A DNA stretch of 64,000 bases from Bin5 sp009843665. Lineage in GTDB: Bacteria > Chloroflexota > Anaerolineae > Caldilineales > Caldilineaceae. Positions within the stretch are counted from its first letter, which is position 1; every line of letters starts with the position of its first letter. The position numbers were made by a program, and so were the translations under genes. This document shows, piece after piece, positions 34,711 to 43,442 of this stretch. Location: NCBI GenBank assembly GCA_965220285.1, contig OZ244818.1:4588001-4652000 (forward strand). The letters run 5' to 3'. Under the pieces are notes generated by a model. That model ran no database searches, was not told where the DNA came from, and was given only the letters and a program-made list of their open reading frames with translations.

Positions 34711-35439
34711 CTACCGTTCAAGAACTGGGAAAAAGCGAGGCTTCAGCATCTTGTAGAGGTCAGGTCCGTATATGTACCCCTGCGGCAGAAGCAGGTCCAG
34801 CGACCTGTCCCGCCTGATGACGTGAGACGCAAAGCCGCCTGTACGTGGGTCAAATACCGAGCATGAGATCGCGTCGCTTTTCAAGTCACACTTTACCGGC
34901 GCAAAACTGCAGCTTGTTTCCTCTTTCTCAACCGAATAACTGCAGTCATGCTCAAAGCCCATGAACTCCTCAAAGGGAATGATCTTGTTGAAAGGGTTGT
35001 TCTGGCTGTTCTCGACCCTTCCCGTGACCGAATCAGGAAAAGTCAGGACCTCATATTTTCTGAACTGTTCCATGTCTGCCCGTGAGAGTGATACCGACCT
35101 TCTGATATTGAAGTCATAAACGTAGTAGCCGGGCCGTCCGCCTGCTGTCCGCCGGCACGCTTCGATCTGCTCCAACAGAGTGGCCGCAACGCCTGCCTGC
35201 ACACCACTTTCCTCAGTGCCCGGCGCACAGCCCTGAAGGTAGAGAAGCTGCGAACTGAAGGGTCCCCCAACGTATTCCCGGATCTCCTTGCCTTCAGAGT
35301 ACGCCCGAAAGACAAGGAATGCTGCAGTCGCCACCAGGATCAGTAGGAAGACCGCAAAGGAAAGTCCCACCTGCCTGAACCGAGGGCTCGTCATGGGAAG
35401 AGCGGCAAGACCATGCTTGACAGTCTGTGATTGTTTCAT
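34711..35439 (-). CDS. Membrane-anchored protein of unknown function
   Basis: 242 residues with one N-terminal transmembrane helix (about 25-45) after a short basic stretch, then an extracytoplasmic domain with seven cysteines spread over it (for example QGCAPGTEE, FEHDCSYSVEKEETSCSF, VKCDL, ISCSVF), which may form disulfides. I do not recognise the family. It is convergent with the dioxygenase gene and divergent from a glycosidase-like gene. Base composition is more even than that of its neighbours (30 of 60 G/C in 35041-35100), which may mean separate ancestry. Confidence 0.6.
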   Translation of the reverse strand: MKQSQTVKHGLAALPMTSPRFRQVGLSFAVFLLILVATAAFLVFRAYSEGKEIREYVGGPFSSQLLYLQGCAPGTEESGVQAGVAATLLEQIEACRRTAGGRPGYYVYDFNIRRSVSLSRADMEQFRKYEVLTFPDSVTGRVENSQNNPFNKIIPFEEFMGFEHDCSYSVEKEETSCSFAPVKCDLKSDAISCSVFDPRTGGFASHVIRRDRSLDLLLPQGYIYGPDLYKMLKPRFFPVLER

Positions 35440-35683
35440 ATCAGAGTCTCTGTGAAGTGTCTGTCAGAAAAGGCCTGACCAGGCCGTTCCGCCCGTTCAA
35501 CGGCGGCAGTACCGTCGAAGTTCCAATTTAACGCAGGAAGTAGGAGCTCGCCACCTGTTTCGGATAGTGGTTAAATTGTCGTGTAGCCCTCTCTCATCAG
35601 GGAGTTCCCAAGTCGGGCCCCGAAACTGTTCGTCCCCCGCCCCCATCTGACAAGACATAGCGCTTCTTGGCGGCTGACAAAAA

Positions 35684-37399
35684 ATGACCGAACAACCACA
35701 AGCCCAAACACCCGAAGCCAGATACGACACCGAAATCGTCGACATCCAGCGCCGCATGGACGAAACCTGGGCCGGCGACAGACCCGTCGATCCCAGCACC
35801 TACCCCTATTTCAACCCAGACTACCGCCTCCCCTTCAAGCACATTGGCCTGCAAAAACAGCTCTTCCTCGACAACTACATCCTCGACGAACTGATCGACG
35901 CCGAACGTACCATCCCGCCCCCGCAACTAGCAGAACCGCCCCTGATCGAGTTTGAAAACCTCCCTTGGGAGCGCTATCACTTCACCTGCGTTCCCGCCGC
36001 CGCCCTCTACGACCCCGATGACCGCCTCTTCAAAATGTGGTACAAGACCTTGGTCAGCGGGAACACCAACACCGCCCAAGGCACCGAAGTCGTTCTCTGC
36101 TACGCCGAGTCCGATGACGCTCTGTACTGGCGAAAACCGCTGCGCGACGACTGCCAGCCCTTCGAAGACAGCAAGAAGACCAACATCGTCGTCCGCGACT
36201 TCGACAACGGCACCATTGTACTCAATCCCGATCGCAGCGACCCGCAGCGGAAATTCCTCGCCGTCTACAATCCCTCAATGGAGGCCACCAGCCGCGGCCG
36301 GCGCGTCATGTCTCGCGTCGCCGCCTCACCCGACGGCATCAGCTGGCACGTGATCAGCGAAGACTCCCCCTATCGCCACCACCACCAGATGCGCGTCATC
36401 TGGGACGACGCCTACAAAAAGTGGGTCGGATATTCCCAGGCTTCCCACGCCTTCGCCAGCCATCTCCACGTCCGCACCATCGGCCGCCAGGAGAGCGCCG
36501 ACTTCATCAACTGGTCGCCCAAGCAGATCATCCTCTCCAGCGACTGGGATCCCAGCGTCGGCCCCAATGTCGAGTTCCACACGATGTCCGTGCGCAAGGA
36601 AGGCGGCCTCTACATTGGCATCGTCGAGGAGGCCCACGGCGAACACCAGTGGCTCGTCAACCGCAACGGCAGCAACCAGCGTGATCAGTTCCACACCAAG
36701 GCCGCCCTCTACGCCGGCCGCGACGGCCATCGATTCTTCCGCGCCGACGGCTACCAGCCTTGGGCCGACAACGGCCCGCCCGGTAGCCAGTACTACGGCT
36801 ACTTTTGCCACACCGTCGCCGGCTACCTCCTCCACCAGGGCAAAATCGTCATCCCCTGTTCCGCCTTCCCCCACAAACAGCGCGACACCCGTCCCGCCGG
36901 CGTCTCCAATCACGCGCCCCGCCTATCCGCCGCAGCCTCCCGCCGCCACATCGAAGACCTCACCCGCTACGGCATCGGCAGCCCCATGATGGACCATGTA
37001 CGGCCCGACCTGCCCATCCAGCGGAGCATCGGCGCCATCGTCCTGCGCGAGGACGGCTGGGCCGCGCTCCGTCCCGAATACGAGGCAGGCCAGGTCATCA
37101 CCAAGCAGTTCGTGTTCGAAGGCAACGCCCTCCGCGTCAACGCCGACTGCGCCTACGGCCTGATCCGCGTCGCCTTCCTCGACTCAGAGTTGAAACCCTA
37201 CCCAGGCTTCAGCTTGGAGGACTCCATCCCCCTCCACGCCCCTTCACGTCAAATTTGGCACCAGGTTGCCTGGAAAAACTCGCCCGACCTCCGCACCCTG
37301 TGGAACAAGCCCGTACGCATCTGCTTCTCTCTCCTTGAGAGCAGCCTCTACGGCTTTCAGTTTCATTACCGACCTGATTCCGCAAATGAAGGACGCTAA
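35684..37399 (+). CDS. GH43/GH32-like beta-propeller protein, paralogue C
   Basis: 571 residues, closely related to the protein at 30305: KQLFLDNYILDELIDAERTI at the N-terminus, YAESDDALYWRKPLRDD, RQESADFINWSPKQIILS and KPVRICFSLLESSLYGFQF at the end. No clear ribosome binding site precedes the ATG. No signal peptide. It forms a unit with a GH127-like gene 4 nt downstream and a PIG-L-type gene, which supports a role in degrading a decorated glycan inside the cell (inference). Confidence 0.75.
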   Translation: MTEQPQAQTPEARYDTEIVDIQRRMDETWAGDRPVDPSTYPYFNPDYRLPFKHIGLQKQLFLDNYILDELIDAERTIPPPQLAEPPLIEFENLPWERYHFTCVPAAALYDPDDRLFKMWYKTLVSGNTNTAQGTEVVLCYAESDDALYWRKPLRDDCQPFEDSKKTNIVVRDFDNGTIVLNPDRSDPQRKFLAVYNPSMEATSRGRRVMSRVAASPDGISWHVISEDSPYRHHHQMRVIWDDAYKKWVGYSQASHAFASHLHVRTIGRQESADFINWSPKQIILSSDWDPSVGPNVEFHTMSVRKEGGLYIGIVEEAHGEHQWLVNRNGSNQRDQFHTKAALYAGRDGHRFFRADGYQPWADNGPPGSQYYGYFCHTVAGYLLHQGKIVIPCSAFPHKQRDTRPAGVSNHAPRLSAAASRRHIEDLTRYGIGSPMMDHVRPDLPIQRSIGAIVLREDGWAALRPEYEAGQVITKQFVFEGNALRVNADCAYGLIRVAFLDSELKPYPGFSLEDSIPLHAPSRQIWHQVAWKNSPDLRTLWNKPVRICFSLLESSLYGFQFHYRPDSANEGR

Positions 37400-37403
37400 G
37401 CCC

Positions 37404-38963
37404 ATGTTAGCCAACGTCAACACCACCGACATCGCCTCCGCCATCAGGCTGGGATGCCGCACAATGTGTTCGGTCTTCAACGCCGATGACGACGACGTAC
37501 CCTTTTTCGGCTCCCAGGTCTGGCCCGAGGCCTTTCTCAGTTTCAGTACCTCAGCCTCCGAGGCGCACGTACCCGGCCGCCATCTCAACGCCCTCCTCAA
37601 CGCCGAAGACGTGCTCGGCCTCACCTTGGAAGAAGGCTGCATCGACCGCCACGCCCGCGCCGCCTTCCTCTCCTACTCCGGCAATCTTCCCCTTCCCCTC
37701 AACCGCGATCGTATAGGCGGCCCCCTCGTCCACTTCTATCCCCATCACGTCCGCGAGGGTTTTCACGCTCTCTACGCCCTGGCCCGTTTCCGCAACAGCG
37801 CGCCGGCAGTCGAGCTGGCGGAGCGAAGCATATGTGCCATCCAGGAGCTCTGGCATCCCCGCAAGGGCTGGGACAGAGATCGGATCGAGAGCGACTTCGA
37901 ATTCCATTCCACAACATTCATCATCGGACTGGCGCGGGCGATCGGCCCCCTCGTCAAGCTGCACCGCCACACCGACTGCGCCGGCGCGCTCGACCTGGCA
38001 ATTCAGCTCGCCGGCAAAGCAACAGACGAGTTCTTCCTCCCGTCGGGCGCCTACGATCGTGAGACCTTCGGCGCCCATACACACTCCACCACCTGCGTCA
38101 TGTCTTCGCTCGCCCAGCTGGCCGACCTGACCCGCAACGCGAGCCTGATGGAGCGAGTCCGTGCCTTCTACGACAACGGGCTCAACGACATTCGCGATCA
38201 GCTTGGATGGGTTATCGAAAGCAGCGACGACGGCAGAGATCCCGACCGTGGCGAGGTAAACAACACCGGCGATATCGTCGAAACCGCGCTCCTTCTCGGG
38301 CAGTGGGGCTACCCCCAATACTACGAAGACGCCGAGCGCATCCTCCGCTGCCACATGCTCCCCTCGCAGCTGCGCGACATCTCCTTCATCTGCGAACCGG
38401 ACAACCCGCACAACGAGGACGGCAAGCGCGATGTCGCCAACAGACACCTCGGCGCCTTCGGCTTCCCCGCCCCCTACGGCCACAAGCCCATCGACGCCGA
38501 ACGCATCAGCTTCAACATGGACATCGTCGGCGGCTCAGTCGGATCACTCTGCGAAGTCTACCGCCAGGCCGTGGACACGACCGCGGCGGGCCACTACGTG
38601 AATCTGCACTTCGACCACGAAACCGAAGCCGTTGACGTAGAGTCCCCCTACACACATTCCCATCTGCGCGTGCGCGCCAAACGGCCCGGCCCCCTCTTCA
38701 TTCGCCTGCCCAGTTGGGTCGAAACGGACGAACTCAGCATAGACGGCCTCGATGAACCGCCCCGCCTCCACAACGGCTACCTCGTCCTCAACCAGCCGCC
38801 CATCAACCGCTGGACCACCATCCGATTCGATCTGGCCGAGCGAGATATCGTTCTCAGCCACCGCACCCGCGACATCAAAGTTCGCCTCCGCGGCGATTCA
38901 GTCGCCGCCATGTCCAACTTCGGCGCCGAACTCACCTTCTTCCCCGCCCTGGAGGAACAATAG
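37404..38963 (+). CDS. GH127/DUF1680-like glycosidase family protein
   Basis: 519 residues from ATG 37404; GAAGGA about 10 nt upstream and the preceding stop at 37399 support this over earlier in-frame starts. The first two thirds look like an (alpha/alpha)6 barrel, with FHSTTFIIGLARAI, NNTGDIVETALLLGQWG and AERILRCHMLPSQL. The final third is beta-rich (PGPLFIRLPSWVE), the layout of beta-L-arabinofuranosidase-type GH127 proteins. The catalytic Cys/Glu set of GH127 was not confirmed, so the activity is uncertain. Confidence 0.65.
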   Translation: MLANVNTTDIASAIRLGCRTMCSVFNADDDDVPFFGSQVWPEAFLSFSTSASEAHVPGRHLNALLNAEDVLGLTLEEGCIDRHARAAFLSYSGNLPLPLNRDRIGGPLVHFYPHHVREGFHALYALARFRNSAPAVELAERSICAIQELWHPRKGWDRDRIESDFEFHSTTFIIGLARAIGPLVKLHRHTDCAGALDLAIQLAGKATDEFFLPSGAYDRETFGAHTHSTTCVMSSLAQLADLTRNASLMERVRAFYDNGLNDIRDQLGWVIESSDDGRDPDRGEVNNTGDIVETALLLGQWGYPQYYEDAERILRCHMLPSQLRDISFICEPDNPHNEDGKRDVANRHLGAFGFPAPYGHKPIDAERISFNMDIVGGSVGSLCEVYRQAVDTTAAGHYVNLHFDHETEAVDVESPYTHSHLRVRAKRPGPLFIRLPSWVETDELSIDGLDEPPRLHNGYLVLNQPPINRWTTIRFDLAERDIVLSHRTRDIKVRLRGDSVAAMSNFGAELTFFPALEEQ

Positions 38964-38989
38964 CACAACCTCCCATCCGCCAAACTACT

Positions 38990-39015
38990 GTAGGGGCACC
39001 CCTTGTTGGTGCTCC
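38990..39015. repeat. GTAGGGGCACCCC palindrome, degenerate copy
   Basis: GTAGGGGCACCCCTTGTTGG then TGCTCC, between the GH127-like and PIG-L-type genes. Related copies occur at 39993, 54478 and 58085. Confidence 0.7.
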
Positions 39016-39051
39016 AACGCCTCCCGATACCCCAAAAAAAGGAAACCAACC

Positions 39052-39966
39052 ATGGCCAGCAGACCCATCCACATCCTCCTCGTCGCCGCCCATCCCGCCG
39101 ACAGCTTCGACATGGCCGGCGGCACCCTCGCCCACCACGTAGACCAGGGCGACCGCGTAACAGCAGCCATCCTCACCACCGGCGTGCGCTCCCACCACTG
39201 GGAACTCGGCGAACAGCGACGCCGCGCCGGCGCCAAATTGGATGTTGAACAATATGTGGCGCAAGCCGTCGAGGAAAAGCTGGAAGAGGTCCGTCGCGCC
39301 TGCCGCATCCTCGGCTTTGACTACGTGCGCGACCTCGGCTTCGAAGACGACGACATCCTCGTCACCCAGGACAAGATCGAGGCCATCGCCGAGGTCATCC
39401 GCGTCGTCAAGCCCGACATGCTCATCACCCACCACCCCTTCGAGAGCGGCGGTTTCAAAATGCACGGCACAACCGGCCAGTGCACCCTCTACGCCTGGCA
39501 GCTCGCCATGGGATCCGGCCGCGGCCGCCAGGAACGCCACCCCGTTCCCGTCATCTACTTCATGAACCCCACCGCATACATCGGCAACAACAGCCTCGAA
39601 TACGCCGGCACCGCCCGCGTCGACCTTTACATCGACATCACCGACGTAATCGACAAAAAAGTCCGCGCACTCGACCAGATCGCCAGCCAGTACTACGGAG
39701 GCCCCTACGCCCGCAAGCGCGCCGAAACCTCCGACGGAAGCTCCGGAAACAGCGCCCTCGTAGCCTACGCCGAAGAATTCCAGCGCTTCCAGCCCCAGGT
39801 CCGCTACACGCTCCCCATAACCGACGCCGAACTCGAACGCATCACCGAACCGCAGTCAGCCCATATGGGCCGCCGCAGTGAAATAATCGGAGGTCTGATG
39901 CCGCTGTCCGACGGCGAGACATTCACCTCCCGCCATCGCATGTCAAAGGAAAAATACGAGGACTAA
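39052..39966 (+). CDS. PIG-L/LmbE-type deacetylase family protein
   Basis: 304 residues from ATG 39052. The N-terminal strand and metal loop read LLVAAHPADSFDMAGGT (His14, Asp17), where the family usually has AHPDDE; the last acidic residue is Ser here. LITHHPFESGG (His127/128) provides the third zinc ligand. The family deacetylates N-acetylglucosamine-containing molecules in a zinc-dependent manner. The changed loop may alter activity. It follows two glycosidase-like genes, consistent with removal of N-acetyl groups from a glycan breakdown product (inference). Confidence 0.85.
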   Translation: MASRPIHILLVAAHPADSFDMAGGTLAHHVDQGDRVTAAILTTGVRSHHWELGEQRRRAGAKLDVEQYVAQAVEEKLEEVRRACRILGFDYVRDLGFEDDDILVTQDKIEAIAEVIRVVKPDMLITHHPFESGGFKMHGTTGQCTLYAWQLAMGSGRGRQERHPVPVIYFMNPTAYIGNNSLEYAGTARVDLYIDITDVIDKKVRALDQIASQYYGGPYARKRAETSDGSSGNSALVAYAEEFQRFQPQVRYTLPITDAELERITEPQSAHMGRRSEIIGGLMPLSDGETFTSRHRMSKEKYED

Positions 39967-39992
39967 AACGATCGGCCGCCGGCCAACTGACC

Positions 39993-40017
39993 GTAGGGGC
40001 ACCCCTTGTGGGTGCCC
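39993..40017. repeat. GTAGGGGCACCCC palindrome
   Basis: GTAGGGGCACCCCTTGTGGG then TGCCC; the GGGGCACCC and GGGTGCCC arms pair around TTGT. It directly precedes the CTTCGCG array. Confidence 0.8.
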
Positions 40018-40023
40018 ACTTCA

Positions 40024-40257
40024 AAGGCGCTTCGAGGCCCACAAAGGATCAAAATAGGAGTTCTCTGCGGCATTCGGTGGATAAGAAAAAGTGCTCTTCG
40101 AGGCCATCAGTGGACCTTCGTGGCTAAGACGGTGTTCTTCGCGACCCTTCGCGGAACTTCGCGGATCAAAGAAAGGTTTTCTTCGCGGCCCTTCGTGGCC
40201 CTTCGTGGATCAAAAGGTGTTCTTCGCGACCCTTCGCGCAACTTCGCGGATCAATTC
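40024..40257. repeat. CTTCGCG-type tandem array, about six units
   Basis: Units of about 35-45 nt built from TTCTTCGCGACCCTTCGCG, AACTTCGCGGATCAA and variants in which GCG becomes GTG. Left-hand units are degenerate. The array ends 6 nt before the stop codon of the minus-strand DUF3830 gene, that is, immediately downstream of it on the coding strand. Confidence 0.8.
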
Positions 40258-40263
40258 AAAAAG

Positions 40264-40749
40264 TCACTCTTCAACCCGACTGATGATCATCCGCTCATCC
40301 CCGGCCCCGTTCCGCCACAGATCCTGACAGGCCGCAGCCAGTTCCTCCAGCCCCTCCGTAATCGTGGCAAACAAATTACCCGGCATATGCCCTTCCGGCC
40401 CCAGTAGATAATTCTCCCGCCCGTAGAAGATCGCCAGATCGATCAGCCCCGTCTCCCGGCACTGCTCCCGCAAAAAGGGCGGTACGTTGCTGCCCGGCGG
40501 CACAGGCAAATACAGAAAGTCGCCCGGAATCGGAAAGACCGTAGCATTCTCTCTCCCGGGATCCTTCTCCGCAAACGGCGGGGTCAGAATATAGACCTCG
40601 TTGTTTGCCCACTTCGCATGATAGGCTTCGCCCTCCAGCGGCAGCGCATTCCAGACCGCCTCGGCCGTCAGCGGCGCCGCATCGTCTAGAAGCTCTGCGA
40701 CGGCGGAGACATTGTGCTTCTCAAATGAGATCCTGATCTTGCGACCCAT
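40264..40749 (-). CDS. DUF3830 (cyclophilin-like fold) family protein, copy 1
   Basis: 161 residues. It begins IRISFEKHNVSAVAELLDDAAP and contains AVWNALPLEGEAYHAKWANNEVY, DFLYLPVP and LAIFYGRENYLLGPEGHMPGN, all shared with the protein at 53962. DUF3830 proteins have a cyclophilin-like barrel and often stand among Asp/Glu racemase, amidohydrolase and peptidase genes; their activity is unknown. It is the only minus-strand gene in this stretch and is divergent from the sugar importer operon. Confidence 0.85.
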   Translation of the reverse strand: MGRKIRISFEKHNVSAVAELLDDAAPLTAEAVWNALPLEGEAYHAKWANNEVYILTPPFAEKDPGRENATVFPIPGDFLYLPVPPGSNVPPFLREQCRETGLIDLAIFYGRENYLLGPEGHMPGNLFATITEGLEELAAACQDLWRNGAGDERMIISRVEE

Positions 40750-40969
40750 GCTATCTACTCCTGTATCCTATGCAATGCTGATAGTGTCTGTTTCCGATTC
40801 ATCTTAAGAGCTCTAATCCAGCGTTTCGGACCTCTGCAGGCTCGAATTAATTGGATTTACTCACTCCAGAAACTTTGAAATCTCGATTCTCGATGGTAAG
40901 TTATTTGCCGACCCAACCGCTTTTCCCCATTCTATCTGCGGTACCACAATCCACAAAGGAGACGTTCTC

Positions 40970-42376
40970 ATGAAGAGATCTTCAGAAGATACTCTCGGTC
41001 TTCAGCTCAATCGCCGCGCGCTACTGCGTTTGGGAGGGTTAAGCGGCGCTGGCCTTGCCCTGGCAGCCTGCGCTCCCGCAGCCCCACAAGCTTCTGCCCC
41101 ATCCGCTTCGGATGACGGCGGCGCCGATGCAGAACCGACGACAGTGGAGATCTGGACCGGCTTCGGACAGGGTCGCATGGCCGACGCCATGACCGGCGCT
41201 ATCGACAGGTTCGGCGAAGAGAATGAACAATTCGAGCCCAACCACGTCATCGTGCCCTGGGGCGAAATCCACGACAAGGTGATCGCCAACACGGCCGCCG
41301 GTAACCCGCCCGACTCCTACCGCGGCTGGGCCTGGATCGTGGCCGAAGACGCACCCATAGGCGCTTTGACCGACCTGACCGACTTCGTCGAGGCCGAAGG
41401 CGTGCCTCAGGATGACTACTGGCCCGCTACCTGGAAGCAGATGCAGTACCAGGGCAAGTTCTATGCCATGAGCATCTCGACCATCGTCCAACTCTTCTAC
41501 TACAACAAGGACAGGATGGCCGAAGGCGGCTTCGATCCCGAAAACGTGCCCGCCAACCTGGAAGAATGGGAAGAGATGGGCCACGCCCTGACCGAAACTG
41601 AAGACAGCGGCGAACTCGATCGCATCGGGTTCATCCCCCTCATCCCCCGCGCCGACCCGCACAACTGGCTGCCCGCTTTCGGCGCCGCCGTCTGGGATGA
41701 AGAGACCGCCACCGTAACAGTCAACAATGAACGCACACTTCGCCTGCTCAACTGGTACAGTAGCTACAACGAACGCTATGGCGCCGAAAACATCCAGGCC
41801 TTCCGCACCGCCTACGGTGGCAACTTCTTTGGTCGTAACTCTCCCGAGGGCCTCTATTACACGGGCCAGATAGCCGCCTGGCAAGCCGGCTCATGGTTGT
41901 TCAATGACATAGGCGAATACGGGCCCGACCTGAACTTCGGCGTTGCCGCAACGCCCTCGCCCAGCGACATCACCGACGGCCATCCCGGCAAATTGGTCGC
42001 CAACATGTACTTCGTGCCTGCAAACGCCAAAAATGTTCCTGGCGGCTTTGCCTTCAGCAACTTCATGAGCTCCTCCAAATGGGTCGCCCTCAATAAGGCA
42101 GTGCCGGACTCCGTAACACCCTCACGCATCAGCAACGCAACCGACCCTGAGGTAGAGGCAGCTGGCGGCTTCTGGATGCCTTTTGCCCGCGACAATATCC
42201 TCCCCAAAGCCTGGGCTGTACCCAGCATGCCCGGCATCCAATACCTGGCAGGCCAGATCTACGAGGCCATCGACGAAATCGCTTACGACGGCGCCGACCC
42301 CGAATCCGTGTTGGAGGCACTGTCCGGTCGCGTCCAGGACGAAGTAAACAACAAGCTGGAAGCCGCAGGTGGCTAA
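40970..42376 (+). CDS. Family-1 (sugar type) binding protein, Tat-lipoprotein
   Basis: 468 residues with AAAGGAG before the ATG. The N-terminus has a twin-arginine motif NRRALLRLGG (residues 14-23), a hydrophobic stretch and a lipobox LAAC (Cys34), so it is probably exported folded by Tat and lipidated. The mature domain is SBP_bac_1 type: IWTGFGQGRMADAM, ANTAAGNPPDSY, YNKDRMAEGGFDPENVP, FAFSNFMSSSKW. It binds a mono- or oligosaccharide for the permeases at 42490 and 43443, from which it is separated by a hairpin. Confidence 0.92.
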   Translation: MKRSSEDTLGLQLNRRALLRLGGLSGAGLALAACAPAAPQASAPSASDDGGADAEPTTVEIWTGFGQGRMADAMTGAIDRFGEENEQFEPNHVIVPWGEIHDKVIANTAAGNPPDSYRGWAWIVAEDAPIGALTDLTDFVEAEGVPQDDYWPATWKQMQYQGKFYAMSISTIVQLFYYNKDRMAEGGFDPENVPANLEEWEEMGHALTETEDSGELDRIGFIPLIPRADPHNWLPAFGAAVWDEETATVTVNNERTLRLLNWYSSYNERYGAENIQAFRTAYGGNFFGRNSPEGLYYTGQIAAWQAGSWLFNDIGEYGPDLNFGVAATPSPSDITDGHPGKLVANMYFVPANAKNVPGGFAFSNFMSSSKWVALNKAVPDSVTPSRISNATDPEVEAAGGFWMPFARDNILPKAWAVPSMPGIQYLAGQIYEAIDEIAYDGADPESVLEALSGRVQDEVNNKLEAAGG

Positions 42377-42392
42377 GGCTCTATTCTTCGAC

Positions 42393-42439
42393 TCAGACAC
42401 GTTCCCCAACTTTCTCACCGTTTGCGGGAACGTGTCTGA
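42393..42439 (+). terminator. Perfect hairpin between binding-protein and permease genes
   Basis: TCAGACACGTTCCC (42393-42406) and GGGAACGTGTCTGA (42426-42439) form a 14-bp perfect stem, 17 nt after the stop codon, followed by TTTGAA only. Same placement as in the other three importer operons. Confidence 0.8.
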
Positions 42440-42489
42440 TTTGAACTGACAGTGCCCACTGAATCTCCAGATATTTCTGAGGTGACCTG

Positions 42490-43428
42490 ATGAGTGTATT
42501 TGCCGGGACTCGTATCGAACGCTCCCGAACGTCACTTTCGGACATGAGTCCGATGGTCCGCAGGCGTCTTGTCTGGGGTCTCTTTTTCATCTCACCCTGG
42601 GTACTGGGATTCTTGGCATTCACACTCTATCCCATCGCAGCCTCATTCTATTACGGCTTTACCAACTACAACATCCTCAACTTCACACCCAGATGGGTCG
42701 GGACCGAGAACTACGCCGATCTGTTTACGGCCGACAACGTCTTCTGGGGATCGCTGCGCGTGACCATCCAGTATGTTGCCATGCTTGTCGGCCTCGCCAC
42801 CGTTTTCGACATCTGCATTGCCCTGCTGTTGAACATGAACGTCAGAGGCCTGTCGCTCTACCGCACCGTCTTCTATCTCCCCGTGATGGTGCCGGTCGTA
42901 GCCGCAACCCTTACCTGGGTCTGGATACTTAATCCCCGCCACGGGCTCGTGAACGGGCTCCTGGATCGAATCGGCGTTGACGGCCCCCTCTGGCTGGCTT
43001 CCCCTAGAACCGCCCTGTTTTCTCTTGTGCTCGTCGCCGTCTGGGGCAGCGGCCGCGCTGTGCTCATCTATCTAGCCGGCCTCAAAGAGATCCCCAGCCA
43101 CCTCTACGAAGCCGCCGAAATCGACGGTGCCAACCCCTTCCGCAAAATGTGGCACATCACCCTGCCGTTGCTTACACCGCAAATCCTCTTCAACGTCATC
43201 ACAATGACGATCTTCTCCTTCCAGTCGATCGCCGCCCCGCTGATTATGACCGGCGGTGGTCCAAACAAAGCGACCCTTCTCTACGGCCTGCAACTCTATC
43301 GCCTGGCATTTGAACGGCTTCGCATGGGATATGCCTCTGCCATGGCTTGGATCCTGTTTCTGCTGATTCTCGCGCTCACGATAGCCATGTTTTACGGCTC
43401 TCGACGCTTCATTCACTACGACAGATAG
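42490..43428 (+). CDS. MalF/UgpA-type ABC transporter permease
   Basis: 312 residues, six predicted membrane segments. FFISPWVLGFLAFTLYP at the N-terminus and the coupling motif YEAAEIDGANPFRKMWHITLP are the hallmarks of the MalF/UgpA family. GAGGTGA precedes the ATG. It forms the sugar channel with the following gene. The ATPase must be encoded elsewhere, as is common for family-1 importers that share an MsmX-like ATPase. Confidence 0.93.
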   Translation: MSVFAGTRIERSRTSLSDMSPMVRRRLVWGLFFISPWVLGFLAFTLYPIAASFYYGFTNYNILNFTPRWVGTENYADLFTADNVFWGSLRVTIQYVAMLVGLATVFDICIALLLNMNVRGLSLYRTVFYLPVMVPVVAATLTWVWILNPRHGLVNGLLDRIGVDGPLWLASPRTALFSLVLVAVWGSGRAVLIYLAGLKEIPSHLYEAAEIDGANPFRKMWHITLPLLTPQILFNVITMTIFSFQSIAAPLIMTGGGPNKATLLYGLQLYRLAFERLRMGYASAMAWILFLLILALTIAMFYGSRRFIHYDR

Positions 43429-43442
43429 ATGGGGCTTACCTG

